NCBI GenBank assembly: GCA_030615865.1
Contig: JAUWYK010000028.1
Span: forward strand, 1 to 21,458
Direction: 5' to 3'
Source: Dehalococcoidia bacterium
GTDB taxonomy: Bacteria > Chloroflexota > Dehalococcoidia > Dehalococcoidales > JAUWYK01
Length of the DNA stretch: 21,458 nucleotides
Position 1 is the first letter of the stretch. The number at the start of each line of letters is the position of its first letter. Position numbers and translations under genes: made by a program. Positions 20,270 through 21,458 of the stretch are shown piece by piece. Below the pieces are notes generated by a model. The model saw nothing but the letters and a program-made list of their open reading frames with translations. It had not been told where the DNA came from and searched no databases.

Positions 20270-21034
20270 ATGGAAGGCATATTAATAGCTGTTTTTGCCT
20301 TATTGGGAATGGCGGTAGGCAGTTTTCTCAATGTATGTTGTGACCGTCTGCCGGCCAGAGAGTCATTGGTTTACCCGCCATCCCATTGTGCTGCTTGCCA
20401 GCATCACCTATCGCCTAAAGACCTCATACCAGTGTTTAGCTACTTGTGGTTGCGTGGGCGCTGCCGTTACTGCCGGGCTCCTATTCCCCGGCGCCTACTC
20501 TGGGTAGAGGTTGGCAGCGGGGCTCTGTTTGCCTTTGCCTATTGGCACTATGGCTTGAGCATTGAGCTTGCCATTACCGCTTTTTACTGCTGTCTATTTA
20601 TTGTGCTTCTGGTCATTGATTTGGAGCATGGACTCATTTTGAATAAGGTAGTTTATCCTGCTATGGCAGTGGCTTTGCTCATCAATGTCTTTTTATCTCA
20701 GTCGGAGATTGTGCCAGGGATTACTCAGTGTGCCACTGGTGGTGGCATTGGTCTAGGGTTGTTTTTATTGATAGTTCTTATTTCTAGGGGGGGGATAGGT
20801 TGGGGGGATGTTAAAATGGCAGCCCTGATAGGTCTGGTTACCGGCTTCCCGCTAGTATTTGTCGCCTTGCTTCTGGCAGTGGTTGTCGGTGGTTTAGTGG
20901 CTGGGATTTTGCTTCTGCTTAAAATAAAGAGGCGAAAAGAGGCTATTCCCTTTGCCCCCTTTCTCTCTCTGGCAACTATAATCACCCTCCTGTGGGGAAA
21001 TAACATTCTCAATTGGTATCTGGGGCTGTTTTAG
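20270..21034 (+). CDS. pilD: Prepilin peptidase / N-methyltransferase PilD
   Basis: The 254-residue polytopic membrane aspartic protease cleaves prepilin leaders after glycine and, in bifunctional versions, methylates the new N-terminus. The N-terminal A24 methylase region has GSFLNVCCDRLP and a zinc tetracysteine, C40/C43 and C65/C68, which supports bifunctionality. The catalytic aspartates are D117 (VIDLEHGLI) and D180 in GWGDVKMAA (the GxGD motif). Several hydrophobic helices alternate with these motifs as expected. It is the evident processing enzyme for PilA and the three prepilin-like proteins here. It is divergent from pilA across a 224-base gap. Confidence 0.93.
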   Translation: MEGILIAVFALLGMAVGSFLNVCCDRLPARESLVYPPSHCAACQHHLSPKDLIPVFSYLWLRGRCRYCRAPIPRRLLWVEVGSGALFAFAYWHYGLSIELAITAFYCCLFIVLLVIDLEHGLILNKVVYPAMAVALLINVFLSQSEIVPGITQCATGGGIGLGLFLLIVLISRGGIGWGDVKMAALIGLVTGFPLVFVALLLAVVVGGLVAGILLLLKIKRRKEAIPFAPFLSLATIITLLWGNNILNWYLGLF

Positions 21035-21103
21035 CTCCTTCCCGGGGGTGGGGTTTTCTCTTTGCGCTTATTCCGGGCAATTTCGCTATACAGCCGCAGA
21101 GGC

Positions 21104-21132
21104 TTGACAAAGTTGAAGGACAATGCTAACTT
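21104..21132 (+). promoter_or_regulatory. Candidate promoter of the MmgE/PrpD gene
   Basis: A perfect TTGACA (21104-21109) is followed after 17 bases by TAACTT (21127-21132), a weak -10 with three of six positions. The leader to ATG 21195 would be about 55 bases. The rest of 21035-21194 shows nothing else I can support. Confidence 0.4.
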
Positions 21133-21194
21133 TGCACAGTGGATAATTAGTCCCAGGTATACCTAGTCAAAGAAAGCAGTGCCGAAGGTAAGAT

Positions 21195-21458
21195 ATGGAG
21201 CTTGAAAAAAGGCTTGCCCAGTATGTTTCCGAGACAAGGTTTGATGACTTGCCCCCGGAACCAATTGATATTGCCAAGGATGTAGTATTAACTGTATTAG
21301 GTACTACCATTGCCGGAGCAACTGCCGAAGGCTGTGAGGCATTGGTAGACCAGGTCAAAGAGTGGGGTGGGAAAGAAGAGGCTACTATTCTCATCCATGG
21401 TGGCAAGGTACCAGCCCACAATACTGCTCTTGTCAATAGCGCCATGGCTCGTGCCTTG
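21195..21458 (+). CDS. MmgE/PrpD family protein, N-terminal part (cut by window edge)
   Basis: I translated 88 codons by hand from ATG 21195 to the window edge. The start MELEKRLAQYVSETRFDDLPPEPIDIAKDVVLTVLGTTIAGA is typical of the MmgE/PrpD family (2-methylcitrate dehydratase, cis-aconitate decarboxylase and relatives). The conserved early helix, the D-x-x-x-x-x-LG-x-x-x-AG region and the later AHNTALVNSAMARAL segment before a usual D-H/D-x motif are seen. Full members are about 450 residues, so most of the gene and the active-site residues are missing and the substrate cannot be named. AAGG before the ATG is a weak ribosome site. It has its own predicted promoter and is probably not part of the pilus set. 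Confidence 0.82.
   Translation, partial: MELEKRLAQYVSETRFDDLPPEPIDIAKDVVLTVLGTTIAGATAEGCEALVDQVKEWGGKEEATILIHGGKVPAHNTALVNSAMARAL

Noticed and set aside
21038..21065. C-run/G-run followed by TTTTC after pilD as a terminator
   Set aside because: The CCC and GGGGG runs adjoin with no loop, and only a poor, GU-rich stem can be drawn.

Overview
The window looks like part of an anaerobic, probably single-membrane (monoderm) bacterium. My best guess is a Dehalococcoidia-type member of the Chloroflexota. The reasons are oxygen-sensitive enzymes (class I [4Fe-4S] fumarase, CCG-domain iron-sulfur proteins), short NarL/LuxR regulators, and a type IV pilus cluster with no secretin (PilQ) or PilP gene. 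The phylum is inferred, not shown.

Bases 1-9741 (minus strand) read as one long operon of ten genes with gaps of 4-50 bases or small overlaps. In transcription order they are: a CCG-domain (HdrB/LutA-like) protein, a LUD-domain/ferredoxin (LutB-like) protein, malic enzyme, fumarase alpha subunit, a FrdB-like iron-sulfur protein, a FrdA-like flavoprotein, an 8-cysteine ferredoxin, a divergent acyl-CoA dehydrogenase, fumarase beta subunit, and the start of L-aspartate oxidase (nadB, cut by the window edge). Together they point to soluble C4-dicarboxylate metabolism (pyruvate/malate/fumarate/succinate) wired to iron-sulfur electron carriers, with no membrane anchor gene visible. The two fumarase subunits are separated by four genes.

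Bases 9742-10159 are a divergent control region. It holds a consensus-like promoter for the minus-strand operon embedded in a 9-bp inverted repeat, and a promoter for the plus-strand regulators. Bases 10160-11556 encode two LuxR-family regulators. The first has a receiver domain; the second replaces it with two membrane helices. Their HTH ends and 3' flanks are near-identical at DNA level.

Bases 11824-19624 (plus strand) form a type IV pilus operon: pilB, pilC, a PilV/GspI-like prepilin, a PilW/GspJ-like prepilin, a PilX-like protein, a PilO-like protein, a PilM-PilN fusion and pilT. pilC and the following prepilin gene have no ATG, GTG or TTG where their conserved N-termini require one. Each has a good Shine-Dalgarno sequence followed by ATA. 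The major pilin gene pilA lies convergently on the minus strand (19719-20045), and prepilin peptidase pilD follows on the plus strand (20270-21034). The window ends in the first 88 codons of a MmgE/PrpD family gene.

No tRNA, rRNA, CRISPR array or insertion sequence was seen.
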